A DNA stretch of 64,000 nucleotides. It comes from Prochilodus magdalenae (Eukaryota; Chordata; Actinopteri; Characiformes; Prochilodontidae). The stretch covers positions 186,001-250,000 of the forward strand of contig JAMWET010000727.1 of assembly GCA_024036415.1 (NCBI GenBank), written 5' to 3'. Below are positions 40,801-47,957 of this stretch, piece by piece. The notes beneath the pieces are model-generated. The model ran no database searches. It saw only the letters and a program-made list of their open reading frames with translations, and was not told the DNA's origin. Made by a program: the position numbers and the translations under genes. The stretch's first letter is position 1. Each line of letters starts with the position of its first letter.

Positions 40801-42102
40801 CATTTTGGAGATACCTGTTTTTCTTTGGACAGTGACGATATAAAATACATAGAAATATAATATTATATTTCTTATCTCAGTAAATATTTATATATGTTTG
40901 TGGAAACTAACATTGAGAATTATAGCACCATCTCACTGATGGAAAGATTGTAACAAGGTTGAATATATTTTAGGTTAATTTGACATTCTTGCTGCCTATA
41001 ATCAAAATCTAGTATTGGCCAATCAAATAGATAATAATAAATACTTCAACTAATGAATAAATAAGCAAATAAGTAGATTTTGTGTGACAACATTTGGGTA
41101 GAGACAAGGATAGAGAAGACAACAACATTTTCAAGGTTGATATTATAAAAGGAAAAACACCTAGCACCTTTTAAACTTGCCCCTTCTGAAAAGATGAATG
41201 TAGTATTTCCCATATCATGTCACATAGTGCAAGGATATGCAATTTTTTTATTTCTGTTTTTAAAACTCAAAGGCACAGATAAAAGATCTGCTTGTATGTA
41301 GAATGAAAAGAAAGTGATACTTTTATTTCTGTACTGTTAATCTGTTTATTTGACATGGTTTGTAAAAATAAAAACAAACACTCCACAGTGAACAGACTTA
41401 ATTATGACATTTCCCGCCAGTTTTAGGGCATACTGTTTAATTATTAAAACATATAAACATATAACTTTGCACAGGCCACATTTCATGTTGTATTTTTGTC
41501 TGTTTGTTAAACTCGACTAATAAAGAGTAATTGTGCACTAAAATGTGCAGATTCTTTGTAGATGATATCTTCATGTGTTTATTGTCACTCAAAATATTGG
41601 CAAAATGTCATGTGACCTAGGGCATCCAAATACTTGCATGTGACGGAACATTCGAGCAGGTTTTTGGCAATAATAACTTTATTTTGTAATGTTTGAAATT
41701 GAGCTACAATGACTGTCTGTATAGACACACAGCTGCATGTATTCCTAAACATATACATTTAAAACACACATATCATTTTCACTTGCACCAAAAAAAGATA
41801 AAAGAAATTCCATATTATGTAGTCAAAGGTAACTGTTAATGTATTTGATTGCTAGATGCGCGTGTTGTGTATTCATCTAGAAAACATTGTATGCTGTTGC
41901 ATTCTATCATTTACATTTTTTGAAATGCTTTTAACATCTCTTCACTTTCATTCCAGGGCCCGCTTCCTCTGAGGGATGATAATGGAATCGTTCTCCTTGG
42001 GGAGAGAGCTGCTAAATGCCGTGCCTATGCCAAGGCTCTCCACTACAAAGAGCTGGAATTCCAGAAAGGCCCATCTCCCCTCATCCTGGAGTCCCTTATT
42101 AG
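1288..42102 (+). CDS. mtor: Serine/threonine kinase mTOR, internal part (17 exons; both ends of the gene outside the window)
   Basis: mTOR is the catalytic kinase of the TORC1 and TORC2 complexes, which link nutrients, energy and growth factors to translation, ribosome production and autophagy at the lysosome and in the cytoplasm. The 17 exons are 1288-1503, 1628-1833, 2355-2477, 3021-3104, 5769-5861, 8409-8543, 9543-9672, 18713-18963, 20965-21051, 23510-23677, 27596-27708, 29461-29623, 30256-30348, 32556-32702, 37556-37698, 37939-38101 and 41957-42102. They total 2461 nt and read through in one frame with no stop. The translation is near identical to vertebrate mTOR from about human residue 596 to 1418: middle HEAT repeats (helical scaffold that binds complex partners) and the first part of the FAT domain. 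All introns are GT-AG. The N-terminus, most of FAT, FRB, kinase and FATC are not in the window. Human numbering is from memory. The family assignment is certain. That this is the active gene rather than a copy follows from intact splice sites and open frame. Confidence 0.97.
1628..1833 (+). CDS. mtor: mtor exon (human ~668-736), HEAT region
   Basis: The translation contains [19 protein letters not shown] and [12 protein letters not shown]. The acceptor is ccag at 1624-1627 and the donor is GTAAGA at 1834. The split Asp codon joins correctly with the previous exon. The intron before it is only 124 bp. Confidence 0.95.
2355..2477 (+). CDS. mtor: mtor exon (human ~737-777), HEAT region
   Basis: This 41-codon exon is in phase 0 at both ends and reads [11 protein letters not shown], then [20 protein letters not shown] pyrimidine-rich acceptor precedes it and the donor GTACAG follows. 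Confidence 0.95.
2717..2802. repeat. Compound microsatellite (GTCT)n then (ATCT)n
   Basis: About 16 tandem copies of a TCTG unit are followed by about five copies of TATC. It lies in the mtor intron 2478-3020, which otherwise shows nothing. Confidence 0.95.
3021..3104 (+). CDS. mtor: mtor exon (human ~778-807), two codons shorter than human
   Basis: The exon has 28 codons in phase 0, reading [14 protein letters not shown], then LATIGELAQ. The human exon, as I recall it, has an extra Asp-Pro in the DPDPDPNPG stretch, giving 30 codons. The acceptor is tttctccag and the donor GTAGAA. Confidence 0.94.
3500..4925 (+). mobile_element. Decayed non-LTR retrotransposon (APE-type LINE): endonuclease and RT traces
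   Basis: Fragments in several frames match a fish LINE protein family in order. An endonuclease start occurs near 3740-3780 (TWN-like, then a PELEE stretch). [14 protein letters not shown] at 3936-3977 corresponds to a conserved APNSS-EY-AFLE motif. A region near 4190-4250 resembles the connector before the RT palm. [11 protein letters not shown] at 4520-4550 and a YWLV stretch after 4670 match the C-terminal part. Many stops and shifts are present, so it is inactive. It lies in the mtor intron 3105-5768. Confidence 0.7.
5769..5861 (+). CDS. mtor: mtor exon (human ~808-838), HEAT region
   Basis: The exon has 31 codons in phase 0, reading [20 protein letters not shown] and ending SLAKRQ. The acceptor is ggtggcag and the donor GTATGC. 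Confidence 0.95.
5862..8408 (+). other. mtor intron, no feature recognised
   Basis: This 2.5-kb intron has AT-rich runs and short homopolymers, including a (TTG)n run near 7945. I saw no ORF resembling a gene, no RNA gene and no clear transposon. Confidence 0.6.
8409..8543 (+). CDS. mtor: mtor exon (human ~839-883), HEAT region
   Basis: The exon has 45 codons in phase 0, reading [20 protein letters not shown] and ending [10 protein letters not shown]. The acceptor is tcctccag. The donor GTGCCT is weaker than the others but has GT at the expected place, and the next exon continues the protein exactly. Confidence 0.94.
9543..9672 (+). CDS. mtor: mtor exon (human ~884-926), HEAT region
   Basis: The exon reads [17 protein letters not shown], then [14 protein letters not shown], and ends with the first base of an Ala codon. 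The donor is GTAAGC. The following intron is 9.0 kb. Confidence 0.95.
10341..10690 (-). mobile_element. Tc1-like transposon, C-terminal end of transposase with terminal repeat
   Basis: The left end (acagtggggcaaaaaagta) is the typical terminal repeat of a common fish Tc1 element. On the minus strand the adjacent frame reads [15 protein letters not shown], matching Tc1 transposase C-termini, before frame decay. The element is cut off near 10690, where an unrelated repeat begins. Confidence 0.75.
10746..10940 (+). repeat. Direct repeat, copy A
   Basis: This stretch (ataccccaccaaataatcat, then atgctttaagatggctgctt) is found again at 12151-12335 in the same orientation, with small indels and about 80% similarity by eye. 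I do not recognise the family. Confidence 0.8.
11900..12136 (-). mobile_element. tRNA-derived SINE, reversed copy
   Basis: On the minus strand it starts with a tRNA-like head (ggttggggtagctcagtggg, then a ggggttcaaatccc box B) and ends in the tail gtaagtcgctctggataaga, then gcgtcagctaaatgcc. A short segment (gtaggccaacgtagtgtta) occurs twice in tandem inside it. It is the same family as 20395 and 45728. Confidence 0.85.
12151..12335 (+). repeat. Direct repeat, copy B
   Basis: Second copy of the repeat at 10746-10940, 1.4 kb away. It begins just after the tRNA-like end of a reversed SINE. Both copies share the stretch ending tggaagataat. Confidence 0.8.
13340..13930 (+). mobile_element. Tc1-like transposase fossil
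   Basis: The frame around 13380-13530 reads KRFTAAGDV, then [19 protein letters not shown], like the second helix-turn-helix of Tc1 transposases. Near 13660-13710 a frame reads [15 protein letters not shown], the region of the second catalytic Asp. Stops and shifts are frequent, so it is inactive. The following 13940-14130 also looks partly coding but I could not assign it. Confidence 0.7.
15925..16215 (-). mobile_element. Tc1-like transposon, 3' end and transposase C-terminus
   Basis: On the minus strand it reads VPDLTKALL near 16120 and further diverged C-terminal residues, then a terminal region with gtgtccacatact. This is the 3' end of a very common fish Tc1 subfamily. The N-terminal end of the same subfamily appears at 42715. 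Confidence 0.7.
17058..17164. repeat. (TG)n microsatellite with interruptions
   Basis: The run is mostly alternating TG for about 107 bp, interrupted by CATG units. Confidence 0.95.
18713..18963 (+). CDS. mtor: mtor exon (human ~927-1010), HEAT region
   Basis: This 251-nt exon completes the split codon and reads [20 protein letters not shown], then [20 protein letters not shown]. The acceptor is tctctacag and the donor GTAAGT. It is the longest mtor exon in the window. Confidence 0.95.
19107..19200 (+). mobile_element. MITE relative (left half) of the 40601 family
   Basis: It shares gctgtccaaagaaaaacatg, tttttgttgatttttacttt and gatcacatgag with the complete element at 40601. The right terminal repeat is not seen, so it is probably truncated. 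Confidence 0.7.
19605..20060 (-). mobile_element. Tc1-like transposase fossil (same subfamily as 38865)
   Basis: On the minus strand, near 20060-20000, it reads a [14 protein letters not shown] piece, then near 19960-19925 [10 protein letters not shown], which matches the WQ-V-FSDE catalytic region of Tc1 transposases. The end nearest 19605 carries the terminal region shared with 38865. It is frame-shifted and inactive. Confidence 0.65.
20395..20625 (+). mobile_element. tRNA-derived SINE
   Basis: The head ggttggtgtagctcagct holds a box A-like segment. The box B-like ggggtttgaatccc is at about 20460. The tail gtaagtcgctctggataaga, then gcgtcagctaaatgccg, leads into an A-rich end. It is the same family as 11900 and 45728, not a functional tRNA gene. 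Confidence 0.88.
20965..21051 (+). CDS. mtor: mtor exon (human ~1011-1039), HEAT region
   Basis: The exon has 29 codons in phase 0, reading [20 protein letters not shown], then MDDIFTLIR. The acceptor is ttttttcag and the donor GTAAGT. It is less conserved than its neighbours against the human sequence I recall. Confidence 0.94.
21052..23509 (+). other. mtor intron, nothing assigned
   Basis: This 2.5-kb intron has a short (TTTA/TTTG)n run near 23080-23110. I recognised no gene, RNA or transposon. Confidence 0.6.
23510..23677 (+). CDS. mtor: mtor exon (human ~1040-1095), HEAT region
   Basis: The exon has 56 codons in phase 0. It contains [20 protein letters not shown] and [12 protein letters not shown]. 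The acceptor is tacctgcag and the donor GTAAAC. Confidence 0.95.
24388..25144. mobile_element. hAT-type non-autonomous DNA transposon with 8-bp target duplication
   Basis: The left end is TAGGGATGCACCGATC and the right end GATCAGTGCATCCCAA, an imperfect terminal inverted repeat of the hAT type. Flanking 8-mers are GTTGGGAG (24380-24387) and GTTGTGAG (25145-25152), 7 of 8 identical. The 757-bp interior has no intact transposase. Confidence 0.85.
25250..25640 (-). mobile_element. Tc1-like transposase fossil
   Basis: On the minus strand at about 25550-25490 it reads [20 protein letters not shown], the hallmark GGGS-VWG-FSW-G-GPL stretch of Tc1 transposases. It then continues with [15 protein letters not shown] and frame-shifted residues toward 25250. 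Confidence 0.82.
25731..25803. repeat. (CTAT)n microsatellite
   Basis: About 18 uninterrupted copies of a tetranucleotide. The mtor intron around it (23678-27595) also holds the hAT and Tc1 elements above; 25864-27590 shows nothing certain. Confidence 0.97.
27596..27708 (+). CDS. mtor: mtor exon (human ~1096-1132), HEAT region
   Basis: The exon reads [20 protein letters not shown], then [17 protein letters not shown], and ends with two bases of a Lys codon. The acceptor is ttttttacag and the donor GTCAGT. Confidence 0.95.
27709..29460 (+). other. mtor intron, nothing assigned
   Basis: This 1.75-kb AT-rich intron contains no gene, RNA or repeat that I can name. Confidence 0.6.
29461..29623 (+). 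CDS. mtor: mtor exon (human ~1133-1187), HEAT region
   Basis: The exon completes the Lys codon and reads [20 protein letters not shown], then ends [14 protein letters not shown]. The acceptor is ggttctgcag and the donor GTACCC. Confidence 0.95.
30062..30130 (+). ncRNA. Candidate pre-miRNA-like hairpin in an mtor intron
   Basis: Positions 30062-30078 pair perfectly (17 bp) with 30114-30130. An inner helix pairs 30080-30086 with 30102-30108 (7 bp), leaving a 1/5-nt asymmetric internal loop and a 15-nt terminal loop. Size and shape resemble a microRNA precursor, and it lies in sense orientation within a 632-bp intron. I recognise no known miRNA. The alternative is a tiny palindromic MITE remnant. 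Confidence 0.35.
30256..30348 (+). CDS. mtor: mtor exon (human ~1188-1218), HEAT region
   Basis: The exon has 31 codons in phase 0, reading [20 protein letters not shown], then [11 protein letters not shown]. The acceptor is acacag and the donor GTCAGT. The 632-bp intron before it carries the hairpin at 30062-30130. Confidence 0.95.
30349..32555 (+). other. mtor intron, nothing assigned
   Basis: An open stretch of 160 codons lies on the minus strand at 30421-30903, without recognisable similarity or promoter. A TAGGGGTGTAAC motif at 30784 could be the edge of a hAT element, but I could not find its other end. Confidence 0.5.
32556..32702 (+). CDS. mtor: mtor exon (human ~1219-1267), contains the Ser1261-equivalent site
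   Basis: The exon has 49 codons in phase 0, reading [18 protein letters not shown] and ending [15 protein letters not shown]. The serine at 32682-32684 aligns with human Ser1261, reported as a phosphorylation site. The stretch around codons 11-25 differs most from human. The acceptor is gcttctcag and the donor GTCAGC. Confidence 0.95.
35451..35664 (+). mobile_element. MITE, diverged full-length copy of the 40601 family
   Basis: The left end atcatagctgtccaaa and right end tttggacagcgatgatat are inverted repeats of each other. The interior shares tgatgaatggaccaacagaa and ggttccattgactt with the copy at 40601. Confidence 0.8.
36598..36795 (+). mobile_element. Common teleost dispersed repeat fragment
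   Basis: The stretch reads tttatttgtatggcgctttt, then cccaaagcagcttcacagaa and gagcaagccagaggcaacag, then tggc. This is a frequent fish repeat by memory; its class is unsure. The rest of the 4.85-kb intron 32703-37555, apart from the MITE at 35451, shows nothing certain. Confidence 0.6.
37556..37698 (+). CDS. mtor: mtor exon (human ~1268-1315)
   Basis: The exon reads [20 protein letters not shown], then ends LAQTYIPLA with two bases of an Arg codon. The acceptor is ttcatag and the donor GTGAAG. The intron before it is 4.85 kb. Confidence 0.95.
37939..38101 (+). CDS. mtor: mtor exon (human ~1316-1369)
   Basis: The exon completes the Arg codon and reads [19 protein letters not shown], then [20 protein letters not shown]. 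The acceptor is tatctgcag and the donor GTCAGT. The preceding intron is 240 bp. Confidence 0.95.
38865..39240 (-). mobile_element. Internally deleted Tc1-like transposon
   Basis: On the minus strand at about 39135-39050 it reads [19 protein letters not shown], the N-terminal region of Tc1 transposases. Almost directly after, at about 39035-38950, it reads [15 protein letters not shown], then GGPMPY, the C-terminus. The catalytic middle is missing, unlike the related copy at 19605. Confidence 0.7.
40601..40842. mobile_element. MITE with ~37-bp terminal inverted repeats
   Basis: The left end (tatatcgtcgctgtccaaag, continuing aaaaacatgtatctcca) and the reverse complement of the right end differ at about two of 37 positions. 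At 242 bp, with no coding capacity and TA-rich ends, it is a miniature inverted-repeat element. Relatives are at 19107 and 35451. Confidence 0.9.
41957..42102 (+). CDS. mtor: mtor exon (human ~1370-1417), start of FAT domain; last mtor exon in window
   Basis: The exon reads [20 protein letters not shown], then [19 protein letters not shown], and ends with two bases of a Ser codon. The FAT domain is usually drawn from about human residue 1382. The acceptor is cattccag and the donor GTAGGA. I saw no further mtor exon before 64000. Confidence 0.95.
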
Positions 42103-42714
42103 GTAGGAAAACCGATTCACATTCACTCAATTCACAGAGAAGGCAAAGGTGAGCTGATGCCTAAACTGCCAGCCGTTTGGTGTGGGCCTGGATTGCATAA
42201 ATGCGTGAATATTATTTGACGTGTTTTTCAAGTGACATTTGTTTGATTTAACTGCAAATCTTTAGAGATTCAGACCTGCAAATATTTTAATGGATGAATG
42301 GTTTGAATCACGTTGCTCCTCCAGATGTACTGTGAACCTGTGTATGCAAGTTCTGTGCACTGCAGACAATATTCTGGATCTCCACTTAAGCCTGCATACC
42401 TCTGTTTTGCAGCGCAGGGCTACACCTACCTTTTATGAAGCAATTGAAGCATTAAACCCCAGAAAGTCTCTGGTTTTTCAGCCATGCTTGTGCTAAGATT
42501 TCACTGCGCTTCTGGTCTGTGAATTTACAAAATGGCTTTTACTGGAAATCAGTTAAATGTCTCTTCCATGACTGTTCTATAAATGTTTACGTGAAATGTC
42601 CTTAATGGCTTTTTAGACAAAACTCCTGGGTTTTAGGGGCTCGTGTGCACGTGTGCTATTCGGAATAGCATTCAATTTAATTTGTCATGTCAAGATGAAG
42701 ACATTGCCAGGTAC

Positions 42715-43085
42715 AGTGTTATGTAAGTTTTGTGCACCCATAATAATAAAACCAGGCACATAGCCATGCATTCTCCATGGACAAACATTGGCAGTAGAAT
42801 GGGTCGAACTGAAGAGCTTGTTGATTTCGAACGTGGCACTGCCACCTTTGTCAAATGTCAGCTTGTGAAATGTCTGCCCTGCTCGATCTGGCCTGCTGCT
42901 ATTGCTGTGAATTATAAGCGTCTAGAACTAACTAAAAGCTAAGCTAGGAAGTGATGGACCATGCACTCTAACAGAGCAGGGTGCTGAGAGTGTTGAAGCA
43001 CATAGCACAAGTTGTCTATTATCTGTTGCATTACTTACTGCCCAGTCCCATAACACATCAGAACAAGAGCTGTTAGTAGGAAGCT
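42715..43085 (+). mobile_element. Tc1-like transposon, N-terminal part of transposase
   Basis: The frame at 42797-42870 reads MGRTEELVDFERGTA, the DFERG start region of fish Tc1 transposases. The downstream nucleotides (aagagctgttagtaggaagc, then ttcacgaaatg) continue the same subfamily to 43085. The catalytic part is absent. Confidence 0.75.
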
Positions 43086-45727
43086 TCACGAAATGACAAT
43101 TACACAATTATACCGCAGACTGTACTGTTTTCCTTTACCAGGGAAGCACTGATACCTATTTTTCCAGACTAAGTATGTGTACATACCATATTTTGTGGTG
43201 TTACCGTACATAAGTGCAGTGTACCTTAAAGAGTATTTTAAAATCACTATAATCTAGTTGCGCTGCTTTAAATGAAAAGCATTAGCTTTCTATGCTGCAT
43301 TAGTTACTTTGGATTATTTAGCGTTTCAGTGGAGATAAATGGATTTTGTACGTCAGATAATTGTTTCTCCACAGCTGTAAGTATTGTTTCATAGCTTTGC
43401 TCTCTGTAGCATAGTGACAGCAGTAATCATATCTAAGACTAATGCATCCCAGGAGCTTACTCGTTGGCTTTTTGTCTTCTGTAGGTTTTTATTTGGATGG
43501 TAGAGCTGTGGTTGAAAATCCTCTAAAGCCACATTTTTAAAAAGCTTGTTTTTTGGTGACTGTGTGGTTGAATAGATCATTCCTACAGACAAACCTTTGT
43601 ACCTAGTCACATTGTACTGATTGGCGAGGTCATTAAAACACAGCCCCTACAGACAACTGTGTCTATGGACAATTATCAATAATGCTGTTTCATTCAAAAG
43701 CCACAGGGAACACTGAAATGTGCACAGTAGGATAATACAGTCTCTCTACAGCCTGTTTTTTACAAAGACGGTCAGAAAAATCACCAAATTGATATTTTTA
43801 CCTCGCAGTTCAGTACGACAGAGTACAGTTGGCCTGCATTAAAGTGTATTCACCCGTATTGGGGAAGTGAAATTGATTGAGTTTGTGTGTGTTTATAAAC
43901 TTTTTAAAGGGTTTAAAGTGGCCAGCAATTTTGTCTCCTAACTCCACGACTTCAGCAACGCTTTGTCCTTTGTTCATTAGCGTCACTAAGTTTACATCAC
44001 ATGCTATCAGCAGGAATCTTATATTGTATTGCTGCATTTTTATGAGGTTAAGTTCCAGTAAATGAGCACAGTATCGGACCAATACTGGATCTCCCTGTTC
44101 CTAGCCCTGTTCTTTAACTTGTTCTTTGCTGATGTATGGAGACCATTTTCATTTACTGATATTAGATTTGAAACAAAACAATATAGGAGTACATTAACAC
44201 TTATACATTAACACAACAAGGGCTTTTAAGGTAATGGATACATCTGGGATCTCAGCATGAGCTAAGATCATCTTGAGCTTCTCTGTCTCTCCGCATTGTC
44301 GTATTGCATATCTTCCAGGCCCCCTACAAATGCCGTCATCATTTCCATAGTACCTCACCTCTTTATTTTACACTGCAAGTATAGAGAGCAACGTATCTGT
44401 TTTCCAGGCTTTTAATTGGCCTCATTTCATCCATTGTGTGTCTGGCCAGGCCTTCCCGAGAGCCTGTTTTCAATTTTGGATGGCCTTGATTAAAGCCAGC
44501 AGCATGATGTTTTCAGCACTCCCAGCTGGTTCTCACCTCTCCAGGATTTCCCATAAACAGACTTTGCTCTTTAGCATCAGATTAACTCATTTTTGCATTG
44601 TTCTACTGTAATTGGCGAGTAATCCTCAGATCTAGTGATTATAAAGATCTACTTGAAGCTGGATAGTCTTTAGAGTCATTTGCATCTCTTTCTGTGTGAA
44701 GCTCTTTGTCATCCGATCGTGGTGGATTTAACGCATTGGTTAGATTAGGTGATCTAAGATCTTGTTTGGAAAATTCCATTTCAATTGCTTGGCTTGTCGC
44801 AGAAGATCCTACGTGATCTGTCACTCTAGACTTTTGGTAGATGGAGTGGAAGATTCATTGTTGGACTCTGGGAAGGGTCATCTGACAACAATTTGAAATT
44901 TCGGGATTACTTGTACACAAGGACTTTGCTAATGCTTACAAGGAATTTGGACTGAATAAGAAGTCAGTGATGTGGAGACTTGTTAATGAGCTTTACAGAT
45001 TTGGACATGCTTGGTCCAGACTAGGCGTCAACCAATAGGCTTTTTTTTTTTTCAGGGCTGGTACCGATTATTAGTAATGAGGAACATTGGTTACCAATAT
45101 GTTTACCATAAATGTGATGTTTTTAAATGCAACTCTTCCATTAAATTGGAATTGGAACATATTACAGATGAAGTGCTTTGAAATAGAGGTTAGATTGTAA
45201 GGCTGCAAAAATAGAGACTTAAAATCAAGCTATGTTTAAACAGATGCCAATTAATAACTTAAATAGCACTTAATGATGTTTAATAAAACTTTTAATAAAG
45301 TAAAAAAAAACATTTAATTTAAAAAGTCATTTAAATGTAGTATTACACCATTTTTGAAACAGATGTGTAGTATGAGTCACTGACCATGTTACAGATCTAG
45401 AGAGGAGCCTTTTCAGGATATAGGTCCAACCAAAAAAGATACAGGATAATAACCGTACACAGTTTTACAGTAAACATTTGAACAGTCATCCAGTAAAATC
45501 TCAGTACTTTGTGAAAACTAACAGCGGGGAGGGAATATGAATGTAACATGCATATTTCATTTTGTTGTTTAACCAAAAATATATTTTTGGTGATATTTAA
45601 TCAGTGATATAAAAGCAGTAGTTGGCGGTGTTGAAAGTGTCAGATGTTTTCTGCAATGCATGATTTGACAGAAACGGCACATTTAGTCTCAACAGAGTAT
45701 TTGGAAGTAGAGAGCTGCACATAAAGT

Positions 45728-45963
45728 GGTTGGTGTAGCTCAGTGGATAATACCACTACCCACCAGGGAGCCACCACCACATGTGGAAAACTGGGGTTCG
45801 ACTCCCATTCTGGGTAACTATGCTGTGCTACACTGAAAAGAGTACTTGGGCAAGACTCCTGACACTACACTGAGGCTAACACGAATACCCTTGTAAGTCG
45901 CTCTGGATAAGATCGTCAGCTAAATGACGATAAATGTCATTTAGCTGACATAAAATGTAAATG
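45728..45963 (+). mobile_element. tRNA-derived SINE with palindromic tail
   Basis: The head ggttggtgtagctcagtgga and a box B-like ggggttcgactccc at about 45793 lead to the tail gtaagtcgctctggataaga. GTCAGCTAAATGAC at 45915-45928 is followed by its exact reverse complement at 45936-45949, so the tail repeats itself in inverted order. Confidence 0.88.
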
Positions 45964-46976
45964 TAAGTAAAAATCCAGATTCTGAACATGTTCAGACCAC
46001 TACAACAGCAGGGTGGGTCCTCACACCATGTCTGCTCACTAAACCCAAAAGCACATTGACACATTGACTCGATGAGTCATCTAATCCCTGGAAGTGTATG
46101 TATAAATAATAAAGGTCAATTTTATTGGCAAGCTCAGCAAGGTCAAATGCTAATTCAACAAGTTCTGAATATTGGCTTTAGTTTTTGGTCGACCTGAAGT
46201 CCAATCTGAGCAAAGATACTTCAGAAGAAATTGCATGTTGTCTTCAATTTAGCTTTCAGGTTCTTAAAGATATAAAGGTGCCAAGGTTTGTCAGTCATGC
46301 CTCAGGCCCTGTTTACTGGTAGTGAATGCCTCACCGCTGATTCAGATTCTTTTTACTCCCTCGCATGTTATCCAGCAGTTTTTTGTTATGATAGCAACTC
46401 TTGTTCCAGCATTGCTTCCGAAAAGCACATTTTCCTGTTCTCCACGGTGTCTGGATTTCTGAGCAAAATTCTCTATGTTCGAGCCAGAGGCTGTCTTCAT
46501 AAAGCAACATCTGAAAGCAGGTGCTCTATCAGAATTAGCTGTCCTTTCCACTAAGCAGTGACTCAGATGACTACTACCATTGATAAAACACACTGGCTCA
46601 GCACAAAGCCTTAAGGATACAGGCACACAGTTCAAAGGTTTGGGATCAGTATTTTTCATAGTATATAACCAGTTTAGTTGTGGATACATATATAAATGTA
46701 TTCTTATGTGACCAAAGAACTATAGCTGCATGGATTTTAAATAATGGGGGGAAGCTATGAGGGAATTGTAGGTGATAAATGGGTGATTGCATAACGTATC
46801 AATACTACTGTGTCACATAAGAGAGTAGCATCCAGTTATAATAACAAAAATTCATCAGGATTGCCTCAAATTAAAAAAGTAGTGGATAACATATTACTGT
46901 ACAGCTACAGGATAGCTGAGCCCTTCACAACCCTGTGCTCTTTAATTTACCACATTTTAAATATATTACAAATTAC

Positions 46977-47957
46977 TAGGGCTGCCCTCTAGAAGTCGAC
47001 GATTCGAATCGTCAGTCAGCGACCCTTTAAGTCGACTAAGACCCTTCACGTCGACTGACAACAGTGACCTTTTTTCCCCCCGTAAAACAGACTAAAGCTT
47101 ACAGAAATGCACAAGAACTTTTAGAATGCAAAAAGACATTTTAATAATCATTAAAGGGAATAATAAATATATATTAAGTTCCAGCTGGGCTGTGACATAT
47201 CCTTGCAAAAAAATTTAATCCACGTGACGGCGTGCGCTGGCGGTTCTCCGCTAAGGAAGCCGTGAAGCTGAGAAACACTGGGGGAGCGATGTCTCAGAGA
47301 AAGCCTGGAGGAGCTTTTAAAGAAGAGAATCCGAACAAATGAAACCGAATTCTGCTCGTCATTTAGTCAGACATGAACTTTGTGAGCTGACTTTCAGTTT
47401 AGACATAACGGCTGTTTGCGGTGAAGGAAAAACGGACCGAAGACGTTTGTTTTATTATAACTCCTTTATTTTAGATCCTAAATTACCGATACGTTTATTT
47501 ATTCGTCTACGGCTAAGATTATCTTTATTTAAGGATGAGTACAGTCACTTAATATGCCTGCCGATAAACGAGAGATAATGATTTCAGCGCAGGGAATATA
47601 TTTAAACGGTTTCAGCTCTACCATTCTTCTTTTCATCTAAAATAATTTAAATATTGACTAATCTGGTTTTATTTAGCAGTTCATTATTTATGAGAGATGA
47701 AAGACGAAGGGTCCTCCTACTGAAGAAGCCGTTAGAGTTAAATTAAAAAGACTATAAGCTATAGTTCAGATCGTTCATCATACGCCACACCTCTTTAGTT
47801 CTGAAATATGTTCCTGTGACTCTGCTAACTTTCTAAATGAGGAGGACATCAGATCTGAAACGTATGCAAATTGATTTACTGATTACTAGATAATGTACAT
47901 GGAGAATACGGGCGAATCTGATTCAACTGACAGAATTCTGAGTCGGGTACAGCCCTA
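46977..47957. mobile_element. hAT-type DNA transposon (non-autonomous) with perfect 8-bp target duplication
   Basis: The left end TAGGGCTG and right end CAGCCCTA are exact inverted repeats. Both sides are flanked by the identical 8-mer CAAATTAC (46969-46976 and 47958-47965), the hAT signature. The 981-bp interior carries only short ORFs; one begins MSQRKPGGAFKEENPNK at 47289 and then stops, possibly the residue of a transposase start. The perfect duplication suggests a fairly recent insertion. Confidence 0.93.

Noticed and set aside
45050..45130. CAGGGCTGGTACCG, resembling a hAT terminus
   Set aside because: No matching right end or target duplication was found downstream.
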